A stretch of DNA of 64,000 nt from Palaeococcus pacificus DY20341 (GTDB taxonomy: Archaea; Methanobacteriota_B; Thermococci; Thermococcales; Thermococcaceae). The DNA lies in the NCBI RefSeq assembly GCF_000725425.1, contig NZ_CP006019.1, positions 868,001 through 932,000 on the forward strand, in the 5' to 3' direction. Made by a program: the position numbers and the translations under genes. The notes beneath the pieces were generated by a model. It was not told the origin of the DNA and did no database searches. It was given only the letters and a program-made list of their open reading frames with translations. Below are positions 26,241 to 35,075 of the stretch, piece by piece; positions within the stretch are counted from its first letter, which is position 1; each line of letters starts with the position of its first letter.

Positions 26241-27704
26241 TTAAGCTTCCTTATAGACCAGGACTAACAGAAATGCCTCAAATACTAAGAATGCATATCC
26301 TAAACTGGGGCCCAAGAACGGGTATGTGATCTTTATTAGAGCTGCAGGGAAGTTTATTAAGACTGCAGCGAGTCCAAGTATTATAATGCTGTCGCTTATC
26401 GTCAAATAAGCGGGCATTAAAGTGTATTCCTCTTCTGCGTTTCTTGTGAGCCACCAGACCATAAATTTTGCCATCAAGAGATTGGATAAAAATCCAAAGG
26501 CAAGCAAGAATGGAAGCTCTTTTTTGGAGACAGCATTATGGCTAGCAGCGAAAAGTCCAATGAAGATGGAAGGAACGTACAAGATAGAGACAGTTAAAGC
26601 CTTTGAGTTTCTAAAGTTCTTCGCTTTTACAGGCAAAGAAAAGAGAAACCAGCCGTTTTTATGTTCTTCGATAAGAAGAACCTGGGCATTTAGCGACTCG
26701 ATGAGCGCTGTGCTGCCAATTATAAGCGTCCAAGTAGCGAGATCGCTCTTTTGGAGGAATATTAAGGGAATGAGGAACACCAGAGGAAGCAGCGTGATGA
26801 AAATTACAGATGTCCTCCTAAAGCCCAGCTTCAAGTCTTTTATTACTAATGCAAGCAGGGAGCTCGTCTTAAATGCTCTATACATTCTTTTAGTTTTTGA
26901 TATATACATTCCCTCTATTAAATGGCGCTCTATTAATGCATTCCCAAGCAGGAATATTGTGAAGGATATGAGCAAATACCCCGCAAGAGGCTCCCATTGC
27001 ACTTTTCCATGGATAGCATAATAGATGTTCAAGCTCTGGACGACAGGGAAGAGGTAGGGCTGGATGTTTAGGGCTGTTATTTTTTTAAAAGTGCTTGGAA
27101 AGAGAATACCGTAGAATATGAAGAGCATCAAAGCTATTCCAACTAAGCTTAGACCAGCAATTCTGAGGATGTTCCAAAGAAAGCTTTTCTTCTGTACCCT
27201 GAACGAAAAGACGGCTAAAAGACTACCAATGCCATAGCCTAAGAGTATTGAGACGAGTGTCCAAAGGAGCGCTAAAGTTGGGACCTTCCATGAATAGTGA
27301 AAGGACTTGAGATAAAATGGAAGCATCATTATGAAGAGGGGAGAGGCGTAGTATTTGAGCCAAGTTTTGAATGGGAGAAACCTAGTCTTTATGGGAAGCG
27401 CTAAAAGAGGCTTTAAAGCCCCAACGCGGCCGAGAGCATGGAGGAACTCAACTGAAAGGAGCATTGCCATTAGAGTTATGAAAATTAGAAGAGATGCAAT
27501 GAGTGATGAAAAAACAACATCTCCCCCTCCCAGCATTTTTTCTGCTCTTAGAAATACAATTGAAAAGAAGAGGAAGATAAGGGAAGCAAAAAGAATCTGA
27601 ATTAGGGGAGTCCGCTCAATCAAGCGGTTGAATCGTTCTTTCTTATACTCATTTAAGCGGTGCTTGAACTCATGAAAGAGAATTTCCCTGACGAGGATGT
27701 CCAC
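26241..27704 (-). CDS. Polytopic membrane protein, ABC-2 exporter permease-like
   Basis: A 487-residue protein with an N-terminal cytoplasmic helix (MDILVREILFHEFKHRLNEYKKE) and about 12 hydrophobic segments in two halves of six, split by a charged loop (RHLIEGMYISKTKRMYRAF). That layout resembles permeases of ABC-2 type exporters found in Thermococcales, but no ATPase gene lies nearby. The GTG start at 27704 follows GGTGA and lies 9 bases after the methyltransferase gene, so the two are cotranscribed. Substrate unknown. Confidence 0.6.
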   Translation of the reverse strand: MDILVREILFHEFKHRLNEYKKERFNRLIERTPLIQILFASLIFLFFSIVFLRAEKMLGGGDVVFSSLIASLLIFITLMAMLLSVEFLHALGRVGALKPLLALPIKTRFLPFKTWLKYYASPLFIMMLPFYLKSFHYSWKVPTLALLWTLVSILLGYGIGSLLAVFSFRVQKKSFLWNILRIAGLSLVGIALMLFIFYGILFPSTFKKITALNIQPYLFPVVQSLNIYYAIHGKVQWEPLAGYLLISFTIFLLGNALIERHLIEGMYISKTKRMYRAFKTSSLLALVIKDLKLGFRRTSVIFITLLPLVFLIPLIFLQKSDLATWTLIIGSTALIESLNAQVLLIEEHKNGWFLFSLPVKAKNFRNSKALTVSILYVPSIFIGLFAASHNAVSKKELPFLLAFGFLSNLLMAKFMVWWLTRNAEEEYTLMPAYLTISDSIIILGLAAVLINFPAALIKITYPFLGPSLGYAFLVFEAFLLVLVYKEA

Positions 27705-27713
27705 ACTTTCACC

Positions 27714-28910
27714 TCACTTCATGTCCTCCACATAGAGGAAGAGGCACTTGAGGTATTCAGTGTCTTTGGATGCCATTAGTATTGGGTGGTCTGGCGCTTG
27801 GACGCGGTAGGGCTCTAGGAGCTTCAAGAACTTTCCTGCTTTGGCGCTGGCAGCGATTATCATGTCCTTGAAGAGCTGCATATCAACGTGCTGGGAGCAT
27901 GAGCAAGTGACCAAAATACCTCCATCCTTCACGAGCTTGAGCCCTTGGTAGTTGACGTTGAAGTAAGCCCTAAGGCCTTTCTTTAAGTCCTTTTCGTGCT
28001 GGACAAAGGCGGGAGGATCCAAAATAACCACGTCAAATTTTTCACCCTCTTTTTGGAGGCGCTCCATCTCGCTGAAGGCAGATCCTATGATGAACTCCAT
28101 TCTATCCTCAACACCGTTGAGCTTTGCATTTTCTTTTGCTTGAGCTATTGCTCTAGGCGATTTATCAACAGCCACAACTTTTTCGGCTCCAGCAACAGCT
28201 GCGTGTATGGCAAAGCCCCCTGTATAGGTAAATACATCGAGAACCTTCTCTCCGCCTTTAATATATTTCTCCAGGGCTATCCTGTTCTCCCTTTGGTCTA
28301 AGAAGAAGCCTGTCTTTTGGCCTCTCATATCCACAATGAACTTTGCTTTACCTTCTGTTATAATGGTTCTATACTTTTCTTTGCCCAAGAGGACGCGCTC
28401 TATCTCTGGTAAACCTTCTCTTCTCCTAGCTCTCCCTGTGTTCTTTTCAAAAACTGTTTCTATCTCGGGCTCGGCCTCCATTATTGCCTCGGCGACATCG
28501 AGCTTAAAGCGCTCCATTCCCACGCTTGAGATTTGGAGCGAAGCAATTTCATTGAACCTATCGACTATTAAGCCGGGTAAATAGTCCGCTTCACCATAAA
28601 CCATCCTATATGCTTTTTCGTATCTTAAAATACGCTTTCTGTATTCGTTTGCTCTTTTAAGACGCTCTTTAAATAGCTCCTTGTTTACCTCTACATCTCT
28701 CTCCTTTGTTAGGAGACGCACCATTATGTTGGAGTTCGGATTGACAAAGCCCTTTCCAAGGAACTTACCTGCTCGTGAGTAAACCTCCACAACATCTCCT
28801 GGCTTTATCTCGCCTTCCGTTCTAATTACACCTTTCTTGAAAACTATCATAGCTCCTTTATCAATTGCTCTGTAAGCTTGGGCGTCAACGTAAACCTTTT
28901 TCTCACTCAT
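27714..28910 (-). CDS. SAM-dependent rRNA methyltransferase, RlmI-like with PUA domain
   Basis: A 398-residue protein with an N-terminal PUA RNA-binding domain (about 1-75, 'KKGVIRTEGEIKPGDVVEVYSRAGKFLGKGF'), the EEHE-like central domain and a class I methyltransferase (VLDVFTYTGGFAIHAAVAGAEKVVAVDKSPRA). Motif IV is VVILDPPAF and the following ILVTCSCSQHV contains candidate catalytic cysteines, as in m5C methyltransferase RlmI acting on 23S rRNA. GAGGTGA precedes the ATG at 28910. Target base is inferred from the family. Confidence 0.82.
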   Translation of the reverse strand: MSEKKVYVDAQAYRAIDKGAMIVFKKGVIRTEGEIKPGDVVEVYSRAGKFLGKGFVNPNSNIMVRLLTKERDVEVNKELFKERLKRANEYRKRILRYEKAYRMVYGEADYLPGLIVDRFNEIASLQISSVGMERFKLDVAEAIMEAEPEIETVFEKNTGRARRREGLPEIERVLLGKEKYRTIITEGKAKFIVDMRGQKTGFFLDQRENRIALEKYIKGGEKVLDVFTYTGGFAIHAAVAGAEKVVAVDKSPRAIAQAKENAKLNGVEDRMEFIIGSAFSEMERLQKEGEKFDVVILDPPAFVQHEKDLKKGLRAYFNVNYQGLKLVKDGGILVTCSCSQHVDMQLFKDMIIAASAKAGKFLKLLEPYRVQAPDHPILMASKDTEYLKCLFLYVEDMK

Positions 28911-28995
28911 AATCCTCACCTCAAAATCTCACCTTTACCTACCTCAAGCGATAGGTATTTAACTTTTGGGCCCTATATATCATATGGTGATTTCT

Positions 28996-29304
28996 ATGCA
29001 CTTTGAGGTAATAAAGGAGTTTTTGGAAGACATAGGCGCCGACTATCTTGAGGTAGAAGGAGAAGTCCACTTAGATCCGCAGGTTTTCTATAGAGTTTGG
29101 AAGTATATAGGTGAACCTGACTTAAAAACATACTTCACTGAAGATATGGTTGTAGAACCAGGATCATACGATCCGCCTTTAATGAAGTACAAATCTCTTA
29201 AGAATATTAGAATAAAGAAAATTTATTTTGAGACCCTAGATGGAAAGAGAATATTAACTAATTTTAGCGAATTCCGCAAGATTTTAGACAGCCACAAGGC
29301 CTGA
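28996..29304 (+). CDS. Hypothetical small protein
   Basis: A 102-residue acidic protein (FEVIKEFLEDIGADYLEVEGEVHLDPQVFYRVWKYIG). GGTGAT lies a few bases before the ATG at 28996; other in-frame ATG and TTG codons lie upstream but overlap the promoter region (TTTAAC near 28955, TATATATC near 28973). Predicted alpha/beta fold. No family recognised. Single-gene unit. Confidence 0.55.
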   Translation: MHFEVIKEFLEDIGADYLEVEGEVHLDPQVFYRVWKYIGEPDLKTYFTEDMVVEPGSYDPPLMKYKSLKNIRIKKIYFETLDGKRILTNFSEFRKILDSHKA

Positions 29305-29315
29305 CTTTTCTTCTT

Positions 29316-30464
29316 TTATTTAATTAAAATTTTGAGCATTAAAACTCCCATGCAGTTTGTTCTCTTAACTCCCAGCACAACGGCGGTATAACCTATTAGT
29401 GATGCTGCTGAGAGAATGAACAGGCCCAGAATCCCATCAAAATAAAGGGATAGGATTGCTATAAAGGCCAACGTTCCGAGGCTCAGCTTTTTGTAGTCCA
29501 CTTTCAACATCACACCTCCGAGAATTTTTGTTAAACCCAACCCATAAGCGACGACAACGAATGCTGTAGCTAAACTGGACAGTACTAACATTAAGAACTC
29601 ATTTTGGTTTAGAATGGGATAGGCTTCCTTCACGAGGATTAAAATCCCGTTTCGTGCTCTTTCAGTCAAGTAAAAGTTTTCCATGGAAAAGAAAAAGTTT
29701 GCAGTGTTTACGGAGAATACTATCGTTAAAAAAGATCTTTCTTCCTTCGAAAAGAAGCTTCCAATCAGAGCAGCTTGGGATGAAGTGAATGCTGGCAGTA
29801 AAGATGCCAGTGCCCCTAAAAATGTTCCCAAAAGAGAAAATCCCAAAATGCTCCATTTGGACATCTCAATCCGCTCGTCCCCGATTTCGACTTTTTTAGA
29901 TTTCATCCCCAGCAATATTGCAGGAACGCCAAAGAGCCCCACAAAAATGTGAAAGTAAGGCTCTTTTAAAGGCAATTCATCAATTAATATCCCCAGAGTT
30001 CCAGCAAAGAGAAAAATTAGGAGTGCATAGAGCTTTTTTATTCCCTTTTCAGTGAGAATTAGAAATATAGCTAAGATTAAAACGAAGAGCTTTCCAATCT
30101 CTGGCTTGTAGAGTGAGGCAATGGTGGAGTAAATAGGTATTAAAGGGATCGAAAAAAGCACTGCAAGCATGCTTGAAGTTAGAGCAATATTTATTACCTC
30201 TAAGCCCTTTCCTTGAAGAACTAGCTTGTGTGCAGGTAAAACTGATAAAGACGTATCCTCCTCAGGAACTCCCAAGAACGTAGAGGGAATCGCATCCAAA
30301 AATGTGTGAGTGAGCCCCATTACATAAACGAGAAGCACAAATTCAAAGCTGCCAAAACCTGTGTTGAGCTTGCTCAAAAGAGCTCCTAAAGTGTTAACGT
30401 GCAGAGCTGGTGTGACTCCACTCAATGTTCCCCCTAACAGCCCTAAGAAGAACTCTTTAAGCAT
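29316..30464 (-). CDS. TctA-like (COG1784) membrane permease
   Basis: A 382-residue membrane protein with about ten helices. The N-terminal GLLGGTLSGVTPALHVNTLGAL and the loop 'FLGVPEEDTSLSVLPAHKLVLQGKG' match the glycine-rich segment and GIPGxxxSVxxxLxGxPxxxxGxA-like motif of TctA/DUF112 tripartite tricarboxylate permeases, of which archaea have a shorter version (COG1784). GGGAGGATG precedes the ATG. No TctB or TctC partners are near. It overlaps the upstream OB-fold gene by 22 bases, so both are on one transcript. Substrate unknown. Confidence 0.7.
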   Translation of the reverse strand: MLKEFFLGLLGGTLSGVTPALHVNTLGALLSKLNTGFGSFEFVLLVYVMGLTHTFLDAIPSTFLGVPEEDTSLSVLPAHKLVLQGKGLEVINIALTSSMLAVLFSIPLIPIYSTIASLYKPEIGKLFVLILAIFLILTEKGIKKLYALLIFLFAGTLGILIDELPLKEPYFHIFVGLFGVPAILLGMKSKKVEIGDERIEMSKWSILGFSLLGTFLGALASLLPAFTSSQAALIGSFFSKEERSFLTIVFSVNTANFFFSMENFYLTERARNGILILVKEAYPILNQNEFLMLVLSSLATAFVVVAYGLGLTKILGGVMLKVDYKKLSLGTLAFIAILSLYFDGILGLFILSAASLIGYTAVVLGVKRTNCMGVLMLKILIK

Positions 30465-31640
30465 ACATCCTCCCTCTCGTCTATCTTAAGCGCGGGCATA
30501 TCCCTGTATGTGGTGAACTCGCCAAAAGCCACAATGCTTTGGTTTTGTGATAGCGTCAAATTTAAGCTCTTTTTGAGTTTTAAGAGAATCCAGCAGTTGT
30601 TGTTAGTTATGTTTGCCAGTCCAAAGCCGTTTTTGTAAATTTTAATCCATGAAACGTTCCCTTCTATTTTTATAATGCCTTCCTTTTGGGGCTGACATAT
30701 AGAATTCTCCAAAGCTTCCCGCTTTTTAACAACGATGCAGTTGAGGCAGTAGAGTGAGTTCTTCCTTCTCAAAGCTCTGAACTTTATAATATCTCCAGTC
30801 CGAGCCTTTGCATTGTAGAGCTTCAACTTCGTGCAGTTCAGCTTTAAATATGTGGAGCTTTTTAAAACTTGGCACATGCCCACTGCAATTTCCCCGATGC
30901 TTTCTCCTCCGAGAGGCTTTTCTGGAGCATCTCCTAATATCTCAACGTCCTCCTCACTTTGTACGTATATGGTGAGCGTTGAATAAAGTCTTGCTATTCC
31001 TAAAATTCTCATCTCTTTTCCCAAAGGCAGTGAAGTATTGTAAGGGAGGTAAACTCTTATCTCCTCCTTTCCGTTCCAAATGGTTGAGGGATTGCCTGAA
31101 TATATGACTACTCCTCGGACGAAAAAAAGGATGATTATCCAATGGCTCATGGGGTTCTCCAAGGGATGTGAAGTTTACCACAAAAAATTTGCTGCCTGAG
31201 AATATTCCCTCTAGCCTCACTATGTATCCTTTTGGAACGTTTATACATCTATTTAGCCTTATCTTTTCTCCATCCTCAAATACATAACACTTGGAATTTT
31301 CTTTCCAATAAGAACCTTCGAGAATAGTTAAAGGGAAATTTGGAATGCTCACGCTTATATTCAATGGATATACCCAGTTTTGCTCTTCACTACTAAGTTT
31401 GCCCTTTATTGTGTAAATTTCGCCTTCACGCAAGCCTTTTTGAACTTTTATGGTTTCATTACCGTTAGATAATATACTAAAATCTCCTTTAGAATAAACG
31501 CAAATTCCCGTGAACTCTATTACATCCCCTTTAGATGCTTTTTCGATATTCTTGGGCTCTATAGCGTTTCCAATAACCCTGATGCTAACTAAAAATAGCA
31601 GTGAGAGAAATACTAAAATTACTTTTTGATATTTGACCAT
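30443..31640 (-). pseudogene. Secreted OB-fold-like protein split by a one-base frameshift
   Basis: Two overlapping frames make one protein. The N-terminal frame (ATG at 31640, signal peptide YQKVILVFLSLLFLVSIRVIG) reads normally to DNHPFF; beyond that its tail (RPRSSHIFRQSLNHLERK) is not protein-like. The second frame becomes sensible from the same place (VRGVVIYSGNPSTIW). Both halves contain repeated beta-rich units such as 'GDVIEFTGICVYS', 'GDIIKFRAL' and 'IKIEGNVSWIKIYKNGFG' that look like tandem OB folds. Removing one base from the run of seven A at 31122-31128 restores one protein of about 400 residues. A TATA box near 31665 fits a leaderless start. Either a true mutation or a base-calling error. 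Confidence 0.7.
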
Positions 31641-31708
31641 GATCAAAAGTAATAACTTTATGTTTAAAAGTTTTTCTCTGGGTGGGCACCAAAAAGCACT
31701 TAAATTAT

Positions 31709-31722
31709 TTAGGCTAAACTAA
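31709..31722. promoter_or_regulatory. Inverted repeat in the DtxR-type regulator promoter
   Basis: TTAGGCTAAACTAA is an inverted repeat TTAG-N6-CTAA just downstream of a TATA-like CTTAAATTATTT (from about 31699). It resembles half of the TTAGGTTAGCCTAACC type of DtxR/IdeR box, so autoregulation by the metal sensor is plausible. Confidence 0.45.
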
Positions 31723-31736
31723 TTTTGGTGAGTTTG

Positions 31737-32162
31737 GTGGAGATAACGAAGAGAGAAGAGGAATATCTGGAAGCCATGTACATGCTTTATAAAAACAAAG
31801 GTATTATCCGGGTAAAGGACATCGCTAAAGTGCTGAAAGTACGGCCACCAAGCGTCGTAGATGCTCTAAAAAAGCTCCATGAAAAGGGTCTAGTCCACTA
31901 TGAAAAGTATGATAGGATACTTCTAACAGAAGAAGGAAAGAAAATTGCAGAGGGCACGTATTCAAAACATATGCTCCTGATGCAGTTCTTCACAGAAATC
32001 TTGGCTATTCCTCCAGAGATAGCCGAAGAAGACGCTTGCCAATTTGAGCATTACGTTCACGAGATTACGGCTCAGAGAATCAGAGAGTTTGCGAAGTATA
32101 TCCAAGAACAGTGCCCCTATGTCATTAAGCAGTTCATAAAAGAAAATATTGAAAAATCGTAA
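31737..32162 (+). CDS. DtxR/MntR-family metal-dependent regulator
   Basis: A 141-residue protein with an N-terminal winged helix (GIIRVKDIAKVLKVRPPSVVDALKKLHEKGLVHYEKYDRILLTEEGKKIA) and a helical dimerisation and metal-binding domain carrying ACQFEHYVHEITAQRI, with His and Glu ligands where DtxR/MntR bind Fe2+ or Mn2+. The C-terminal SH3-like domain of long DtxR proteins is absent, as in MntR. The start is uncertain: GTG 31737 has GGTGAG upstream, GTG 31728 is a leaderless option. Metal specificity unknown; the neighbour is a purine permease on the other strand. Confidence 0.82.
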   Translation: MEITKREEEYLEAMYMLYKNKGIIRVKDIAKVLKVRPPSVVDALKKLHEKGLVHYEKYDRILLTEEGKKIAEGTYSKHMLLMQFFTEILAIPPEIAEEDACQFEHYVHEITAQRIREFAKYIQEQCPYVIKQFIKENIEKS

Positions 32163-32165
32163 AAA

Positions 32166-33494
32166 TCAGAGGGCAATAACTCCTCCAAGATAGAGGAAGT
32201 ATGCTACGAATACTAAAGCGAGCACGTACAAGAGTGGGTGTACTTCTTTTCCTCTTCCGCTCAATGCTTTTATCACTGCATAGCTTATGAAGCCCATGCC
32301 TATACCATCTGCTATTGAGTACGTGAATGGTATTGTTACGAGCACTAAGAACGCGGGGATAGCTTCCGTTGGGTCGTCGAAGTCAACCTCTCTTATTGCG
32401 CTGAGCATGAAGTAACCCACAATTATCAAAGCTGGTGCTGTGGCGTAGGAGGGGATTATTGAAGCTAATGGGGATATGAAGAGTCCTATAACTAAGAAAA
32501 GAGCACCTGTTATCAAAGCCGTCATTCCTGTCCTTCCGCCTTCTTCTATGCCCGCGGCGCTTTCTATATATGTTGTAACGGTGGATGTTCCAAATAAAGC
32601 ACCCATTGTTGTTCCAACTGCATCTGTGAGAAGGATTTTCTCGGCATCTGGCACTTTTCCATCCTTCGTCAAGAATCCTGCCTTAGCGCTGAGTCCTGTT
32701 ATCGTTCCCAATGTATCGAAGAAGTCAACCATGAAGAATGCGAAGATTACACCCAGAGCACCGACGTTCATGAGCCCCTTGAGATCGAGCTTAAAGAGCG
32801 TGTGGTCTAATGTGGGCATGGCGAAGAGCTTGTCGGGCATTGGAGTAACCCCTAAAATTATTCCAATTATAGTTGTGGTAATGATTGATATCAACAAAGC
32901 TCCCTTAATGCGCCTTGAGATTAAAATTCCGGTCAAAAAGAGACCAAACAAAGCTAACCAAAGCTCTTTTGTAGCGAAGTTTTGTACTCCAAGAGTTATC
33001 AACGTGGCGGGATTGTCAACGACGAAGCCCATCTCCTGCATTCCAATTATGGTCAGGAAAAGTCCTATACCTGCTCCAATGGCGTATTTTTGTGAGAGCG
33101 GAATCGCGTGGATTACAGCGCTCCTCACCCTTGTGAGCGAGAGGACTATGAATATTATACCCTCAACAAAGACGGCCGCTAAAGCCACCTGCCAGGAGTA
33201 GCCCATTCCCAAAACGACACCGTATGTGAAATAGGCGTTGAGTCCCATACCCGGAGCCAGCGCAAAGGGCTTCTTAGCATAGAGGGCCATTATAATAGTT
33301 GTCAATCCCGCGGCCAATGCGGTTGCTGTAACTAAGGATGGAAAAGCTTCTTTCCCAATGGCATCGCTTAGAATAGCGGGATTCACAAAGAGGATGTAAG
33401 CCATTGTCATGAAAGTTGTTATACCCGCTAAAACCTCGGTTTTCATATCAGTTTTATGCTTATCAAACTCGAAGTAATTCTCAAACCATCCCAT
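32166..33494 (-). CDS. NCS2-type purine permease (AzgA-like)
   Basis: A 442-residue membrane protein with about 13 helices. The N-terminus 'YFEFDKHKTDMKTEVLAGITTFMTMAYILFVNPAIL' and the motif FFDTLGTITGLS are characteristic of AzgA-like adenine/guanine/hypoxanthine proton symporters within NCS2. GGAGGTGA precedes the ATG at 33494. A TATA box (CTTAAATATT, minus strand, 33541-33550) lies upstream, followed by three half-sites of an inverted repeat (33550-33597), which suggests purine-responsive control. Confidence 0.85.
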   Translation of the reverse strand: MGWFENYFEFDKHKTDMKTEVLAGITTFMTMAYILFVNPAILSDAIGKEAFPSLVTATALAAGLTTIIMALYAKKPFALAPGMGLNAYFTYGVVLGMGYSWQVALAAVFVEGIIFIVLSLTRVRSAVIHAIPLSQKYAIGAGIGLFLTIIGMQEMGFVVDNPATLITLGVQNFATKELWLALFGLFLTGILISRRIKGALLISIITTTIIGIILGVTPMPDKLFAMPTLDHTLFKLDLKGLMNVGALGVIFAFFMVDFFDTLGTITGLSAKAGFLTKDGKVPDAEKILLTDAVGTTMGALFGTSTVTTYIESAAGIEEGGRTGMTALITGALFLVIGLFISPLASIIPSYATAPALIIVGYFMLSAIREVDFDDPTEAIPAFLVLVTIPFTYSIADGIGMGFISYAVIKALSGRGKEVHPLLYVLALVFVAYFLYLGGVIAL

Positions 33495-33549
33495 TCTCTC
33501 ACCTCCAGAGGATTGATACAAAAGTGATAAAAACTGACACAATATTTAA

Positions 33550-33597
33550 GGTTTTTCAACATATATATGTTAAAAACCGTACAGTGTTTTTAACACT
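33550..33597. repeat. Three alternating half-sites of GTTTTTAACA (operator candidate)
   Basis: GGTTTTTCAACA (33550-33561), TGTTAAAAACC (33568-33578) and GTTTTTAACA (33586-33595) alternate in orientation with centres about 17-18 bases apart. The second and third form a perfect 10-bp inverted repeat with an 8-base spacer; the first is a one-base variant. They sit between the TATA boxes of the divergent purine permease and propeller genes, so a dimeric regulator could control both. Confidence 0.6.
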
Positions 33598-33659
33598 CAA
33601 ATAAAAAAATATATAAACATGAAAACAAAAGAGATGTGTACGAAAGCAGGGGGTAATGT

Positions 33660-35075
33660 ATGAAACGGGTATTGCTGGCTCTGGCTTTTTTCTTAATGGT
33701 CATCCCATTTTCGGGTGCCGGGCAATACTGGGTGGTGGATTATGACACGGAGAGGTATGCATGGCTTGAAGGAATGACCTTGGTCGATGAGAACATTATG
33801 GTGACTGGGACATTCACAATGGCTGTTGATAAAAACGGCAGCATTTTGTGGGTGAAGGATATTAAAGGTGTTGATATTGAGGCGTTTTCAGGAGGCGCAG
33901 TGCTCGTTGGTGGTAGACCAAATCCATATGTAGCAAAACTAAGCGGGAATGGGGAAGTTGAGTGGCAGAAGAGATATGTCGGAAATGGGGTTTTTGTGCC
34001 CGCTAAAGTCGCTGTGGATCCAGATGGAGCGATAATCGCAGTGGGGACATCTTGGCCTGATAAGGGGGATAGTGATATATGGGTTCTCTGGCTTGACGAA
34101 AACGGAAGCGTCCTTAGGAGCAGGATATACGGGACGGGGTACGATGACGAGGGCAGGGCTGTTGTTCTTGCACAAAATGGAGATATTGTGGTGGCGGGCA
34201 CGACGTCTTTTGGCACCGATAAGGTGATTTTAATATTAAAAATAAGCCAGAACGGGAGGATTGAATGGTCCAAGGCGTATGATGGTTCTTACAGCGACGT
34301 TCCCAATGATATTGTTCTGACATCTGAGGGGATAGTGGTCGCAGGCAACAAATACAGGTTAAATTTGGTAGATTACATAGACGACAAGCCCCTGTATGAG
34401 GAGTTGCTTAAAGACTCTTGGCTGCTCTTCTTGGATGAGGAAGGCAGCATTAAAGGGGCCTATTCCTACTGGAAAGAAGGAAAGCTGACATCCATTGATA
34501 TGACGCAGGAGGGCCACCTTATAGCAGGTGGCATAATATGGGAGCTTCAGCCGATTAGCGGGCATGCGTCGTATCTTAAGGTCTTCCCTTCGATTCTGGG
34601 CGTTGATGGTGAGGGGGACGTTCTATGGCACTGGGTATGCGGAGGGGATAATGGAGATGTTGGGGATGTAGAAGTAACATCAGAAATCTTTTTGGCTGGA
34701 TTTTTGGGCAAATTCCCCCGCGATTTTTCCTCTTATGGTGAGAGGAAGGCACTTATAATGCGTATACCATTAAACGGCGACCTATGGTGGTGCTCCATCT
34801 GTCGTGAGGGGAATGCCGCCAAAAGGCCCATTGAGTTTCGGGAGGTGCATGTCGAGTTAAAGGGAAAGGACGTGGAAGCGATTCCCCACGAGATAAACAC
34901 ACAGGTAAAGGATGTCAATGTGAAAAGAGAAGTGCTCTGCCACGTTGAAATGGACATTCCGGGTTCTTCCAGTGTTGTGTGTGAGGCAAGCGCTAAAATA
35001 ACCGGCAGTGCCCTGGTGATTGTTTTGGCCATGGTTTTAGCCGCTGTGATGGTTATAAAAGGGAAAAGGAGCTGA
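33660..35075 (+). CDS. Secreted beta-propeller-like protein with C-terminal membrane anchor
   Basis: A 471-residue protein. Residues 1-20 form a signal peptide ending near SGAGQ, and 448-466 a membrane helix followed by KGKRS. Between them are repeated blades with 'D.NG.I.W.K...' signatures: VDKNGSILWVKD, LSGNGEVEWQKRY, LDENGSVLRSRIYG, ISQNGRIEWSKAY, VDGEGDVLWHW, about six in all, and interleaved 'DIVVAGTT / GIVVAGNKY' strands. This is the layout of cell-surface propellers common in Thermococcus. GGGGGTAATG precedes the ATG; a TATA box (ATATATAAA) is near 33608. Its last 23 bases overlap the convergent ATPase gene. Function unknown. Confidence 0.7.
   Translation: MKRVLLALAFFLMVIPFSGAGQYWVVDYDTERYAWLEGMTLVDENIMVTGTFTMAVDKNGSILWVKDIKGVDIEAFSGGAVLVGGRPNPYVAKLSGNGEVEWQKRYVGNGVFVPAKVAVDPDGAIIAVGTSWPDKGDSDIWVLWLDENGSVLRSRIYGTGYDDEGRAVVLAQNGDIVVAGTTSFGTDKVILILKISQNGRIEWSKAYDGSYSDVPNDIVLTSEGIVVAGNKYRLNLVDYIDDKPLYEELLKDSWLLFLDEEGSIKGAYSYWKEGKLTSIDMTQEGHLIAGGIIWELQPISGHASYLKVFPSILGVDGEGDVLWHWVCGGDNGDVGDVEVTSEIFLAGFLGKFPRDFSSYGERKALIMRIPLNGDLWWCSICREGNAAKRPIEFREVHVELKGKDVEAIPHEINTQVKDVNVKREVLCHVEMDIPGSSSVVCEASAKITGSALVIVLAMVLAAVMVIKGKRS

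Noticed and set aside
26422-27021. Plus-strand 199-codon frame inside the ABC-2-like membrane gene
   Set aside because: Antisense shadow; the minus-strand gene has clear membrane helices and a ribosome binding site.
32476-33201. Long (241-codon) plus-strand frame inside the purine permease gene
   Set aside because: Antisense shadow of a membrane protein gene; no start signals and biased composition.
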